Below the pieces are notes generated by a model. The model was not told the DNA's origin and did not search any database. It saw only the letters and a program-made list of their open reading frames with translations. A DNA stretch of 64,000 nt, from positions 46,548,501 to 46,612,500 of the forward strand of contig JAVUNC010000005.1 in NCBI GenBank assembly GCA_032173965.1, read 5' to 3'. Both the position numbers and the translations under genes were made by a program. Below, in pieces: positions 10,601-23,860 of the stretch. Each line of letters begins with the position of its first letter. The first letter of the stretch is position 1. This DNA is from Sitta carolinensis (lineage: Eukaryota; Chordata; Aves; Passeriformes; Sittidae).

Positions 10601-13600
10601 ATGCAGGGCTCCCTGGGAACTGCTGACAGTCCATAAGTCCTAGTGGTGTCCCTAAAAGCTGACTCTGCTAAGCATTTTGGAGGTACATTTAACAGCTCCC
10701 AGGACTGTGTCCAAAGTTCTCACCATTTTCATTTACAGACTTGGAGAAGTAAAAGACAACCTCAATACAGCTCGTGCATATTTTTCAGAGGGTTCTGTTT
10801 CTAAATGGCATTAGAAGCAGAGATGCTTCATGTGCATCACACAGAGGATGATCCACTATGTGGTACAGCACGAAGCTTAGTGGCAAAGAAACCAGAACCT
10901 TGGCTCTTTGCATGCCAGCTCTGGAAAGGACTTGCAGGCTCTGCAAGGGAGCCAGGGGTGATGTGGCAATGCAGAGGTCAAACACAGAGATGAAGTACTC
11001 AGGGTCACCCCTGGGTAGACTGGCAGTGATCAGATGTCATGAAGGACTGGGGCAGTAGAAAGAAGAGGATTATCAAATTTAGAGACAGGAGGGAGAATGA
11101 GATGGACAGGAAGAACAAACACTGCAGAAGATGAGGCCATCACCGTACTGGGGAGGACAAGCAGTTTAGCAGGGGGGTGTATATGCAATCTGGGACACCT
11201 GAGACCCACTGCAGTCATCTACTAAGCACTCAGACCCTCATCGGTCAGCGGGCTCGCTTTCCAGTACCGTAGGCTCACATTCACAGTCCTGCTAAAACCT
11301 GTGGTGGACTGTTGAGAGCCATCCAGCCCCGGTGGATGGACCCAGACATGCCCTCTCAGCCCGTCGGTGGCTGAAAGCCCTGGTCCCCTGTGTTGTCACT
11401 AGAGGTCAGTGCAAGCCCAGCAAATGCCTCTGCTGAATTTAAGTTTCTATGTAGCACGGCCATCCCCAGCCAAGGACAGTGCTGATTTATCACGGTGTAA
11501 TTCAGAAATGGGAGCATGACCCAGCCCCACTCGGCAGCCCTCGGATGGGCTCCCTGCTGGCCTGTGGCATGTCATGAAAAAGAAAAATGCAGCATCTTGA
11601 CCCACGTAAGAGGTGACATCATGGGAGTGTTTCTCACCAGTAAGAAACCTACAGGGCAAATAGGAACGGAGGAAGAGACTCTATGGGGAATCAGCAAAAT
11701 CTTTGGAATCATCAGTCCAGGACAGATGACCATGGCTCGATTCCCTTTGGCTACTGAGAGCTGTTTTGAGCTCAGGGAGGTAAATGGGTTTGCCCTTTTC
11801 TCCTGCAGTTAATGCTAACTCCTCTGCTATGTACACACAGAGAAACTGAGGCAAAGAAATAACATCGACCTGGAGGAAGGAGAGCAGAAGCAGAGAATGG
11901 AGGAGGTGATGGATGGCCTGAAGATGAAGAGACTTCAGAGCTTTACAACCTCAACAATTCCTGCTTCAGAGGGACACCATTTCTAGCTAACTCCCCTTCA
12001 CTTCCAGTGGATCTTTCCACTGGAAAAGGAAAAAGGGTCTTTCTCAGTTTTGCAAATAGAGAGCCTTAGGTCCCTAAAGACTGATTGCAGCACATCGGTA
12101 GCTAAACCTCTATTAAGGCAAGAAGCTTTCAGGGGTGTGGTTTTAATCCTGATGATTTTCCAGTGAAATCTTTGGAAGCTGTTGAGGCTCGGCAAGGTCC
12201 ACCAGTTTAAGTATCTCATTTCAAACACCCAAGACAGAGAAATTGGACACAGGCACCCAGTAGAGACTTTGAAACCCTGCAACAGGGAGATAAAGAGAAG
12301 TATTTCTTTTTTTTTTTTTTTTTTTGACAATTGTCTACCAGAAGATTTGCAATGACGTTGATGCAGTAAGAGCAAGGTTTGTATTTGCAGTGCAGTAAAT
12401 CTAGTGGTCCCTGTTGTATAATTGCTTGCCAGTAGAGAAGCATGACTATAATATATATCACAATGTCACTTAGGCCAACTCATATGCTATAAATAAAGCT
12501 ACTGCTTGCTCAGAGAATCCACAATCAGGAAAATGAGCCCATTCTTAACTTTTTGCCAATTCTGACTGTGTTACACATGTATCCAAATATCAGCAAAACT
12601 TTTGTGCCACAGTGGAGTCAGAGCTATTTGGAATTCAAGTGAAAAACACTACACAGCCCTGCTTGTGTCATGCCAGATGGAGCTAAGAGAACAAATCCAT
12701 GTACCTATGTTGTAAACTTACTCTTCTCCCCAGAATCACTGATTTGAGTGGGATTTAAGTAAAATGGAGCTCTTTTTTTTCATAAGGGAGCTCTCTCAGT
12801 GAGAAGGTGCAATGGATGGGAAGCCACAGACCCTGAGCCCTTGTTTCTCCTTCTTTCACTGTCTGGAATTTCTATTTATAACAGCATTCTTCATATGCAC
12901 GGATTTACCTCAGCTTTCATAGTTTCACATCACCTACTTTACGAAAACATGTCTGCAAAGTCACCTCCAGCAGGTCTGGAAAGACAGATTTCTAGTATGA
13001 GAGAGAAATCATACTACCTCTGTTTTCTGGGTCTATGAAAACCTTATGTCTGATGGTTTCCAACAAGCCAAACTACTTTGTACTAATCTACAAGGCTACT
13101 TCGTAGGTTCCTACTTTCAAGACAGCCAGATAAACAGGCACAAAATAGGCACCACTTGACATTATTTAACCAAAAACACCCTCCTCCCAGTCTGATCCCC
13201 AGACTGGGGAGATTCAGGTGGGCTGACTCATACATGCCTTGTCACACCCCCATCACACTGCTTCCCTGGAGATTGCATTCCTCTTGCTTCCCAGTGCTGC
13301 CACCTTCCAGAGCTCCCACTGGTATTCAAAGGGCAGAAGTCTGGCTTTAATCCTCAAAGCCATCAGCAATTATCTTGCACCACATTTGCCACTTTTCTGT
13401 GTCACATGTGCACTCTTAGCTCCCACCAGCGTTGAAAGCTTCCAACAGCCCTTGCCTTTTCAAAGAGCACTGCAGACAGCCATTTACACTTTAAATAGAC
13501 ATTAAAATGAAGCCACCTGCATGCCTTCCATTTCCCAAACTGCAGAGCAGAGCAATGGATAATGGAAGCGTACCAACACATCAACAGTTTCCACTAGCAA

Positions 13601-16600
13601 CTGCTGCAGAATAGCATGATACCAACTTCAAATATGGACAGGAAATGGCTTTTGATATCAAATGTGAGTTTCAACCCCACAAGAGTCTCTAAAAATAAAC
13701 ATTTTGTTCCTACCGATCCTTGATTTGATACCAAATGGATTATGGAAAAGGACCAAACTCTAGAAACAGAAATAATAATAGAGGTATAGTTTTAATTAAC
13801 TGATCCTATACTCTTCTTTTCTACTGGACCCCCTGCCTCACTCAGCACACAGAAGTGCTCTGTGGATGAGGCTATCCTCGTTATTCGCTCTTGTGGCTGT
13901 ATTTATCTGCATGCCAGCAGTGCCCTGCACAGCACACAGAGCTCTGCTTCCTTTCTGGGCCTTTCAATTCGCCTCATTATTATCACCATCCAGCCGTTCC
14001 CAAACTCAAAAGGACTTTTGTCTTCCAGTCACCTCTACAAAACTAAACCATTATCACAGATATTTTAGAAACAGTGGATTTGATTCACAGGCAGATCACA
14101 GCTAAAATTCTGCAATGCTGGCCATTAATTCTGGCCACCACAGTGGCCTCTACATACAAAACAGCTGGTGGGCATTGCTGAAAAGTTGGGGGGATGTGAT
14201 GTGCTCAGCACCACATTCAGAGTAGATGGTAAAGGCAGTGTTCTCAGTACAGCAAGCTGTACTTATCTTCTTGCCTGAATAAAGAGGTTGAAGTAATATT
14301 GCATTCCTCTCCTTAAGCCACCAATCACCTCAGGTCAGGATTCCTGATCTGGGGAACACCAGGAAACCTCTCACCAGTGTAAACCCTCTGGATGGCTAAC
14401 ACAAGAACACAAAGACAAACATCAAAAGGATCAATCAATCTTAGGTACCTCTGTCAAGGTACCAAATAGCCCAGGTATAAAAATCTCTACGCACTCAAAT
14501 CACAGCTCCCATAAGTTTTAGCTGCAGTGAGTTCTGCAAAGCAGGCCCCAAGGGCTGCCTTCAGCCCCTTTCTTTCCCTGCAATAAGCCATGTCTGCAGA
14601 GATCTGATTTGAAACAACTGAGCACAAGCTCTGTCTTGGCTAAGGACCAAGTGCCGCACATTTGCATCCCAACTTTACGCCTTCTTGCGCGCTGAGCCCA
14701 TCCAGATGGCAGGGTGTATTCAAGGCTTAATGATCTGCTTTCCCTCCCCCCAGTATGGGCACAATAAATCACTGGCAAATCTTCCTGATGGTCTTTTAGA
14801 GGGAAGACAGATCAAACACATATAGTGAGTTTCAAAATACCAACTTCTCAGGAGAATTATGGTCTGCAACACTGGTACAGAGCACGGATTCAACTGGACG
14901 ACTTAAAATGTCTGCAACTAAACTTTCCCTGCCAGTCCACCCTTCCCAAGTCCCTATGCCCTGCACTTTCTTCTTCTCCAGGCAAAGATTTTGCCAGACT
15001 TGGCTTGCCCGCTCCACTCTTGGTCACCACAGTTCCCTGCCTGCTTCAAAGAAGCAATCTTTTAGCAACAACACTCAGACCAAAACTTTTGAACAGTCTC
15101 AAGAAGAGAAGCTAGAGTTTGGTCTTTTGAAGGTTGGGCACTGCTCACCACAGAGAGTGCTGGAGACCTGGCCTTCAGGGTAGAATTTTACATACCCAAG
15201 TCATGACCAGGAGATGTATGTGCTCTTGACATGAGACCCAGGTGCAACTTCTGCCTACAGAGCACAGCACAGGTGTGTTTACAGGACCAGACCTTAAACA
15301 CCAGAGAGAGATCTTAAGATCTTATTATATGTATCTGCATAAAAAGCTTTTCTTGTTTGATGAGAGGGTGAAGTGGCACACACAAGCTTAATCTCAGCAA
15401 ACGGCCACACAAATCTGACTGCCCCCCACAACATCACACAGAAAGTTGTGGCAGAGGCAGGAATTCCTCTGAATTGTCCTGACAGCATTAAAAAGCCTTA
15501 ATTTGGAGGTACCTCTGTTTCCATTCTGGGGACCTCCACCTCATTCTTTCAAACTTTCCAATATCTGCAGGGACTAATATAAGGCTTTGCACTTTGCAGT
15601 AATTACTGACACTGAGCTCTGACCTCTCCTAAAGCTGCTTCCACTCTTCCTGATCAGTGAGATTCCGTGTTGAAGCACCATGTGTCCTTGTATTTATCCC
15701 AGTGAATTTTTTAGGATGCCAACACAATAATTCAGTTTCACACCAAACTTTATTGTGACATTTCCTGGGTAATCAAGTCTTTTTATCATCAAAAGACTGT
15801 TTTTCAGTGTGTAAAGTAGACTTTTAAGAAATTCCCTGCTCTGGAGTTCACTATGTTTCTGGCCACTCAAACTGTATCTGACAAATCTGTTAAATTATTT
15901 GTATGCCTTAAGCTAACCATCTGCACGAGAGTAAGCATCAGGTGTAGCTTATATGTAGTATACTCCACAAAATATAAATTTATCCACATGTGCATTCAAA
16001 CAAAATGGCAATGCTATTTCTCAAAGAATATGGGACCAAAGGCCGAGGCCAGTGAAATAATTTTCAGTTTTTAAGTGACAGACAATGGAAGTGATCCCGT
16101 CTTGCATCTCCTAAGTACTGGCAGATTGGCCAGGATTTGGATGCTAACAAAGAGATTCAGTACATGGGCCTGGTTTCAATTAATAAGCATGTGTCCATAT
16201 GGCTCTGTGTGTGTATGTGTTTTTACTGAGTGTTCTCTCCTGTTAATGGGTGTTGCATGAGTCCAAGCATGCACGTGTGTGCCTGTGAAGACAGGTTCAG
16301 AGATAGTTCAAAAACGCCTGGCAGCACAGGCAAAATTTGGTGTTGACAACCAGAACAAAAAGTTTCTTCCCTGGCAGGAAATCAGACCCACGTGGCAGCA
16401 GTGAAAGCACCAAACATGATATGCTGGCCATGCAGGATCTGCCACTCTGTTGGGGCAGAGTGGCCACAGTTGGTACTGGGACAAACCTCACCCAGGGAGA
16501 AAGAAGGACCAAATACAACCAAACGTGCTCCTGGCAGGCACCCATGCCAGGCTGGCCTGCTCCATCTGCCATGCAAGGAGGCAGAGACTCTCAGTGCCTA

Positions 16601-19600
16601 CCTCTTTAGGTGCATGGTACCACTCTCTCCTCACAGTGCCAGATCCTGCTGTTCTGCTACTCTGGGCAGCCTGACTCCCAAGGAAACGTCCTGCTCTGCC
16701 CCTGCCTGCAGCCAGCCCACGTGAGTGCATGTCAGACCACACACATGCTTCAGATTTGTCAGCAAACCACACGGCTCTGTGTCCCCAGCACTTGCTTCTC
16801 CTGTGTCTTTTTTTTTCAAAAAAACCAATGTAGTTGTCAGATCAGCAGCTGTCAGATGGGTAGAAGGAGGTAGAGGCAAATGAGATAAAATACTTTGTAC
16901 ATGATAGGAAATTCATACCCAGCAATTTTAAAACAAGCTTAATTTAATTCTTTATCTCCCCCGTACCATCTCAGTTTCTTGTTAGGACTGTTTCTGCAAA
17001 TGATAGACTAATTCAAAATTATGATGTACTAATGAGGCTGATGGTGGACATGTAGGACCACAGACTCTGGTGAGATACTTATTACCTGTTATTTTAGGGT
17101 TATCTTGGCTTTTCAGCTCTGCATTTCTTTCCTCAAGATGCACTAATTTTGCATTGTTCTAACTAACACTTACTCTAAGATGGCACACCGTCATACCTGT
17201 TGTTGTTAGTGCTTTAAATACTCCTTCCAGCCCTTAACTTTTGGTGCCTTCTTGCAATGCAGAGATAATCCCTGTGGCAAACAGCAATGAAAGACACAAA
17301 GGAAACCACAACCAAATGCTTACTCCAGACTTTTTTTTTTTTTTTACACAAGCATTTGCAAGTATCTGAGCACCTCAGAAATACCCTGCACCTTGCATTA
17401 ATTTTCCTGCCCAACTCCACACCCACTTCATTTCTCCACATGCTTAGATATACCTTGTATGATTATTTTCCCCTCACAATAATTCTAATTGTATAATTCA
17501 CCTCTCAAGCCCCAACCAGTGCTCAAACACAGCTTTAAGGGTTTTCATAAATCACAGTCTAGAGTATCCTGCAGTGCAATGACAGAGCTAAGTATGAACA
17601 TAATCTTTTCAGAGAACCAGTGTCTGAGAATGGGTCTATCCTGCCACAACACAACTACCAGAAGCATTTCTGAGGCCTAACCTCAACACCATGAACCTTC
17701 GCTTGACTGAAGAACCTACTTTGAGACTTCCCAACTGGAAGCAATAAAAAGTAAGGGTTCCCAAGAGTCTCAGAGCTGAGGGCTGAATGGGGAGAAGCCA
17801 AGAGAGAAAAGGGCAGGAAAACAGTAGATGTTCAGCCACTCACTATGCAAAAGAAAACTGTTGTGCCAACTTCCTTTCAACAGGAGCACAATGACAGCTC
17901 GAGGAGACCTCCATGAGCAGAAAATATATCACACACCCCTGAGGTCCCAGCTCTGCTCAGGAGTACCAGAGGCAATGTGCAGCCAGTGATGTGAGACATG
18001 TTGGCCAAGAAAAGAGGAACAGAATGTTAGGATCTTGGACAAGTGAAGTGAGAAATACCAAGAGGTATCTCAGAGCTGCAAAGCCAGGAATAAGACTGGG
18101 GACCTGAGCTGAGGAATGGCAAGAGGACTGGAGTGCTTTATGGATGTGAATTCTAATATTCTTTCATTTCCTTTCGTTGATGGGATGCAATTACATGCCA
18201 AAATTAATATCCTAAGACAAGACACAACAGACAGATACCAACCAGGAGGGGAATAAAGAAGAGAGAATGAAGCAATTCTGGTCAGTTTGACAGATCATGA
18301 TCTCAGCAGCTTTCTACCCACCCATATCCATTCATAGGCACATCAAACTTTGTATTTCAGACTCTTTTACTATATCTAAGAGAATTTAACTCCTTGTCTT
18401 TTTCCTCATCAGCATCTTTACTATGTATTTACTCCAAATCTGTAAAGGACCGATTGCCCAAAGTCTCATGACTGCCAGGAAAGAGGAAGGAAGTTTTGTA
18501 GAAGAACAGAGGGAGAAGTCAGAAAACCAGCTCAGAATTCCTGAATAGCTGAGCTCCTGTACCCACAGCAGCCCACACATGGCATGCCAGCAGTGCAGTC
18601 TGACCTGCAAGTGAACGGGGAATCCACGTGGCACCTCTAACACATCCACAGCTGGTTTGAAGCTATAAATTTTCAGGTTCTAGCCTGACACCATGCTGGG
18701 ATTTACCAAGGGGAAAAAAAAAAAGCAAGTAATTCTTCCATCCTGGTGATTCATTCTTCTGTGTCTCAGACATCACAGAGATGAAGCCAACCGTACCTTT
18801 TTAAGCATTGTTTCCCTCAATTAAATAGAAACCTAGGCACCCACAGCAATGTCTGCTACCCTTTACAAAAGAGCTAACCACAGTAAATGCAAGTTTTCAT
18901 CCTTGTAATATCTGAGGCCAACACCAAGCATGTGATGGATTTAACTGGAGAACATAAGGGACTTCAGGTCTAAAAAATAGAAATCACTTAACTGAGTTGA
19001 AATCATTATCTTTATGGAAACTAATGCAAGCTGATAATTTTGGTAAGGATGACAAATTCACTTCTTCCAGCATAATTCATCCTAGAGAACCTGAGTGTAC
19101 TTTCTGGATGCCAAACAGCAGCTACTGTTAAATTTTTGCAAATGTCTTGACAAGCAATTAAAGTTCTCACAGCTCTCAGGCATTTCTCCCTCTAAGAGTA
19201 CAAAATAACCCAAATATGTGGTAGCATCAGTAACTCGCAAAAAGTGCAAATAACCTCAGAAGACAAAACCGTGATGCACGTCCACTTGAAACAGCACTCT
19301 ACCTTCAAGCTTTTAATGTGAAACCCAGGCACAAATAAAGCCATCCACTCATTTTGCCTCAAATTTTAGTTGGACCGGGATGTCAGGAAAGACATAATAG
19401 AAACTGAACTAGAAAGAGAGGGGCAAAAGCCTAGGGGAGTAAAGAGACTGTGGCATAAAGAGAAATTATAACAATTGTCTTTGCCTAGTTTCAAGAGGCA
19501 ATAAATAAGTGAGGGAAGGAATAGATAAATATCAAAGGAAGTTGAAGGCAAAACCATTGCCTTGTTCAGGAATTGGAAGGGGATTCAATTGTGATAGAGG

Positions 19601-21221
19601 TAGGTACAGTGAAATATTTTCCATAAGGCATCTAAATAATTTGAGGAACTTCATGTTGGAAGATGTCATTCAGGTGAAGGATTTAGCAAAATATAGAGCA
19701 AGATTCATGCATCTTGTAATGGATGGGAATTTTTAGGAGCTTTGTGTGTATTGCAGGGTATAAAAACCAGATTCTAAGTGGCAGGGATTAAGCAGAAATA
19801 TCCCTCTGGGAAGGTTATCCTTGAACAATGTCTTTTGGGATGTTCCCATTTCCCTGAATTGCTACACACAAGCCAGAGGTAGCCTACCTCACCCTGATCT
19901 CATCTACAGGATAATTCTAGAGAAGTGTTATCACAGCTGAATGGAGGAATTGCATGCTATTTAATCCGAGCCCATTGGAAATGCCTGGAAGCATCTCAGG
20001 CTGCACTGCTAGGAGATCAATTATTACACCAATAAAAGGAATTAAAAGCTTTGTCAGAAAACCATCAGAAGTGTGACTGCCCTAAAACACACAGAGGCCA
20101 AATTCTCTCTTGTTGCTCAGCTGGAAGAGGGCCCAACCCCCGTGCCTGCCCCAGTTCTGTGCCGCAGAAGGAGGAAAGCAGATTACAAAGAGCAATTCCT
20201 CACAGTACCCCAGGTGAAAGCAGCACTTTCCCACAGTTCCAGTCGAAAAGTTCCTCCTGGGCTGATTTGCATTGACCTACAGAGACACATATGTGAATTC
20301 AGCTAAGTGTTGACCTCAATGTCACACAATAAGAGCAGCAGTCACAGCATAATGGCTTAAGGCTATTGCACAGTTTATTGAACACAGAGAGGCTCTGCCT
20401 GCCTGGTGGGAGCCGGGCTGGCAGCACTACAGTTGTTTCAGCAGCTGGGAGAGCAGGGCTAAGGGTGACAGAGATCACTTTGAAGATAGGTACCAGGCCT
20501 TTCTCATCAGTGTGAGAAAATGAGATTGTGCCTGGCTATGAGGGAGGAAATGGAGTTTTTCTTATGAGTTGGATCCTGAACTTTTAATTCATGGGAAAGG
20601 AACATACATTCTCAGGATGAGGCTACTATCTCCAAATACAAGGCAATTTGCCTTTAGGATGCAATTTACAGTACTTCTGCAGACACCAGTAGAAAAACTT
20701 GGTGGCACACTAGCCTGAATCCCAGATAATTGTGCTAGAGGACTTGCATAAGCCTCTTCTGCATAAGTCAGCACAGATCCCCTCAGTGGCTGCAAATTGC
20801 TTAACTCTGCACTCAGCACCTGATAGGAGCCTGCAGTGTTTCACTGGACTTGTTCCTCCCCTCCTTGCCTGCCTCTCTCACACGTGCATGCTCACACCAA
20901 GAACAAGTTTCCACCTCTGAATGAAAGGTGGCATCTCTTCAGGAGGTTTGTTCAATTTAATCTAGGCTTTCAGAGTTCTGCCATCCAATGGCTTGACTTG
21001 ACTATGGCTCTGTAGTGCTTCTGAGGGTTTTGTTCTGTAGGGATTTGATTTCTTCTCCCTCTGAGATTGGAAAATAAAAAACCTTTTTTTAGCATGTATC
21101 AGGGACTGGCTTAGGAGACTAAAACAATGCAAGGTCATCAGTTCAAATGAAGCCATATCATTGTGAAAATGCTAACAAGCCTGTGATAAGAAGGGAACTC
21201 TCTTGCTTTATACAAATTACT
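7601..21221. other. Long intergenic stretch without recognised genes
   Basis: About 13.6 kb in which no open frame has family features and no splice-bounded coding pattern stands out. It contains A-rich and T-rich tracts (9095-9165, a 19-T run at 12307-12325, a 15-T run at 17331-17345), a weak possible CR1 remnant near 10690-10790, and one scattered AP-1 site at 13224. Mixed-composition blocks such as 9430-9720 could be conserved non-coding DNA, but this cannot be told from one sequence. Confidence 0.55.
12307..12325. repeat. Poly-T tract (19)
   Basis: An uninterrupted run of 19 T. No retroposed gene copy is evident beside it. Confidence 0.8.
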
Positions 21222-21345
21222 GGATCACAGAAGGGCCATCAAGTCCATCAACTTTGCACTATGCCACAGACACAATTCTAATGTCATCTACTGTATCACC
21301 CACACCTCTCCACCAAAGCTAGATCAGGCCCAGATCTGCTTGCCT
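21222..21345 (-). mobile_element. Possible ancient CR1 3'-end remnant
   Basis: The + strand reads 'atcacagaagggccatcaagtcc...' and continues with 'tatcacccacacc', resembling the reverse complement of old CR1 subfamilies shared with other sauropsids. The match is weak and from memory. Confidence 0.35.
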
Positions 21346-21369
21346 TGCAATACCATGCCATCATCAAAT

Positions 21370-21535
21370 TGATTAACTATTAAATTGTCTCAGCAGCCTT
21401 GCAGGGCAGGTAATGACTATTATTGCTATTCAATGCAGGAAAGAAATTGTCGCTGAGAAATCACTTAGCTTACAATCAAGACAGTGATCAGAGAACAGCC
21501 TGGCTCCCAGGTGTCCTCCTAACCCTACAGCTTTC
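21370..21535 (-). repeat. MIR/CORE-SINE-like fragment
   Basis: The + strand shows the reverse-complement order of MIR: 'cttgcagggcaggtaatgac', then 'tattattgctattcaatgcag', then 'aaatcacttagcttacaa', then 'cctggctcccaggtgtcctcc'. It corresponds to 'gcaaggtaggtattatt', 'cccattttacag', 'aagtgacttgcccaagg' and 'acccaggtctg' in the consensus. It is strongly diverged. Confidence 0.5.
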
Positions 21536-22609
21536 ACTTAGCAACAAGATGAAGACTCAACCCATGTCATAAGGAAATTTATACAAACTATCTGCCAGAC
21601 TGAAATTTCATAAATGACCACAATAATCTTCTATCCATTCATGTGCAGACTGACAGCATTGCAGTAATCAGATTGGGGTGGTGCCTGTCCAGGAAACAAG
21701 GAATCCAAATCTGCTGCAGTTCTCAACATGATGACAGGAGCATCAGGTTGACCCCAAGTCTGCAGCAAGTTCTCCTCTCTAGCTGCTCCTTGGCTGGCCT
21801 TGGACAAACAGCATCATTCCTATTCTGTCCTGCAGCCACCTAGCAAGGAGCTCACTGCCAGCACCCCAAAGAGACTGCTTGGCTGCCTTGCTCTGAAAAC
21901 TGAGGCATAAGTTTATCTGAACCTCCTGGGAACAGGTTTTTAAGATCCTCAGGTGTGTATGCTCATGAACATGCACACTAAATCTTACTGCATGTGCAAT
22001 ACCAAAAAGATCACATATGCCCTCTCAAGCAGTATTTGTTCTTTTTCTCTTGTAAGTCACAATTTCTTTCCTTCCAAGCTGATTCTTTTCTCTTTCTCAC
22101 AAGGGACAGCTGCCTCCTTCCTCAGCTAGGAAAAAAGGAGCTCATTGTTTCCTTCTGTATTTTTACTGCTGGGTGTCTTTCACCATCCAGTCCAGCAGAC
22201 AAATCACAGCCCCACTCATTCAGAAGAAGGGGTTTCTGGGATGTGCCAGGAGCACAGAGATGAGAGATCCTGCATGATGGACATCTTGAGGGGAGTGTTC
22301 ACATCAAAATTGTCTGTAACCTATGATTTCTTAAAGTAGAGCAGCTCCTGTTCTGCACATGGATTGGCAGAGATGATATGCATTGTGTCTTTTTGACTGT
22401 GGTTGTGTAAAAGTCTGACAACAGTGTGAAGATGGTTTGGTTTTCAGAGGCAAAAAGAGAGGTGCTCCATAGCTTGGTAGTACAGGGATCAGCACACCAG
22501 GAGAGCAAGATGTGAGTCTAACCTAGGGGAACTGACTTCTGATCATGACATCTCTTGGAGGCATGACAACAGAAGAGATGTCCCTCTGGTCTAACCAAGC
22601 ACAGACAAT

Positions 22610-22657
22610 CTTTTGTTTTTAAGAGTCTGGGGAAACCAGACTCTTAAACTCAAAAAG
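22610..22657. repeat. Short inverted repeat (hairpin)
   Basis: The arms TTTAAGAGTCTGG (22618-22630) and CCAGACTCTTAAA (22636-22648) are perfect reverse complements separated by the 5-nt loop GGAAA. After a 2x2 mismatch, five more pairs follow (GTTTT type against CAAAA), extending the stem to about 18 pairs. It is too short for a normal microRNA precursor. It could be a relic of a foldback element or chance. Confidence 0.75.
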
Positions 22658-23365
22658 TCACTGGCCAGACAGTGGTGCTGCTACAGCTAGAATGCTTAAG
22701 AGAAGGCTGAAGGAAAGGTGACATCTAGGAAATGAAGCAGAACCACATGGCACTTCATGTACCCTTCCTCTCCCCTTCTTTCACCACTTCCCCTGTTCTA
22801 CTCCAGAGACTCAGCCACCCTTAAAGAGCTGTTAAAAATTTGGTTCCAAGATGGAGGTTTAAAAGGAAGTATTTTGGCAAAGTCAAGGTTTCAGTACCTG
22901 ATAATTTGATGTTAATTCTAACTCAAAAACACTCCCTGTATTTTCTTTAACTGCACAGCAACCAGCTGAAAGCTTCCATCCATTTTCATTGCCTGCAGAG
23001 TAAAAATGGCACTTCTCAGGCCAAGCCAATTTTCCAAGTAAACATTACTGAGCAACTGAACAATGCCACTCTTAATAGAAAGAACTGATGAAAATGTGTG
23101 GGAAAACTATATTTAAAATGTTACACCAACATTTGCAAAATTCCCCCTTAAAAACATACACACACAAAATGTGTCTTACAAATGACCATATACATTTGGA
23201 TAAAACTCAAAAAATGAAAATAAAATGTTCAGTTACCACCAGAGGGCTTTGCATCTATGTGAGAAATGACTGGCTGAAATTGACTCCTTAATTCATACCA
23301 AAAAGACTGTGTAAGCTGAATACTAGGCAAGTCTCCCCATTCAGTGCATTTCCTCCCATGCAACT

Positions 23366-23387
23366 AAACAAACAAACAAACAAAACA
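23366..23387. repeat. (AAAC)n microsatellite
   Basis: About five tandem copies of AAAC. Ordinary simple repeat. Confidence 0.85.
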
Positions 23388-23740
23388 ATGAAAAAATGTT
23401 CTCAATGTTTTTTTCTTGGAGAAAATGCCCATGAACACGTCCTGGTAGTATGGCTGCTTTCTCCATGCCTTCACAGTTAGGACAAACCATCTCATCTTCA
23501 AAGACTGAATATCAGAAAACAAGAGACATTTTAGAAAACATGAAGGCGTAGAGGGTAGAGCAGGGGGGAAATAAAGCAAATAAAGAGAAAAGAGAATGCT
23601 TCCTTGGGAGAGCATCCGTCATGCAATATGCACAGCATTTGTTAACAATTCTCAGGGGTGCTCTATGCAGACACACCCATTCACCAGCTGGATGGGAGGA
23701 CATTGTGACTATAGATGCTCTGAATCTGGGAGAAGACATA

Positions 23741-23860
23741 AGTCACAGAATCACAGAATCATTTAGGTTGGAAAAAATCTCAAGATCCTTCCCCAGCAAA
23801 GCAGCATTTAGACCCCACGCTGGATGCCAGCAGCAATGATCTCCATGCATAGCATACGGT
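23741..23860 (-). mobile_element. CR1 LINE 3'-end fragment
   Basis: The + strand begins 'agtcacagaatcacagaatc', then 'atttaggttggaaaaaatct'. This is the reverse complement of the CR1 3' end, including two copies of the 8-bp terminal repeat (ATTCTGTG type). The next approximately 80 bp are a diverged continuation ('ccccagcaaagcagcatttag'). The element is 5'-truncated. Confidence 0.85.

Larger units (their letters stand above)
21536..23740. other. Intergenic stretch with a strong hairpin
   Basis: No gene is recognised. The notable items are a near-perfect inverted repeat at 22610-22657 and an (AAAC)n microsatellite at 23366-23387. Confidence 0.55.
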
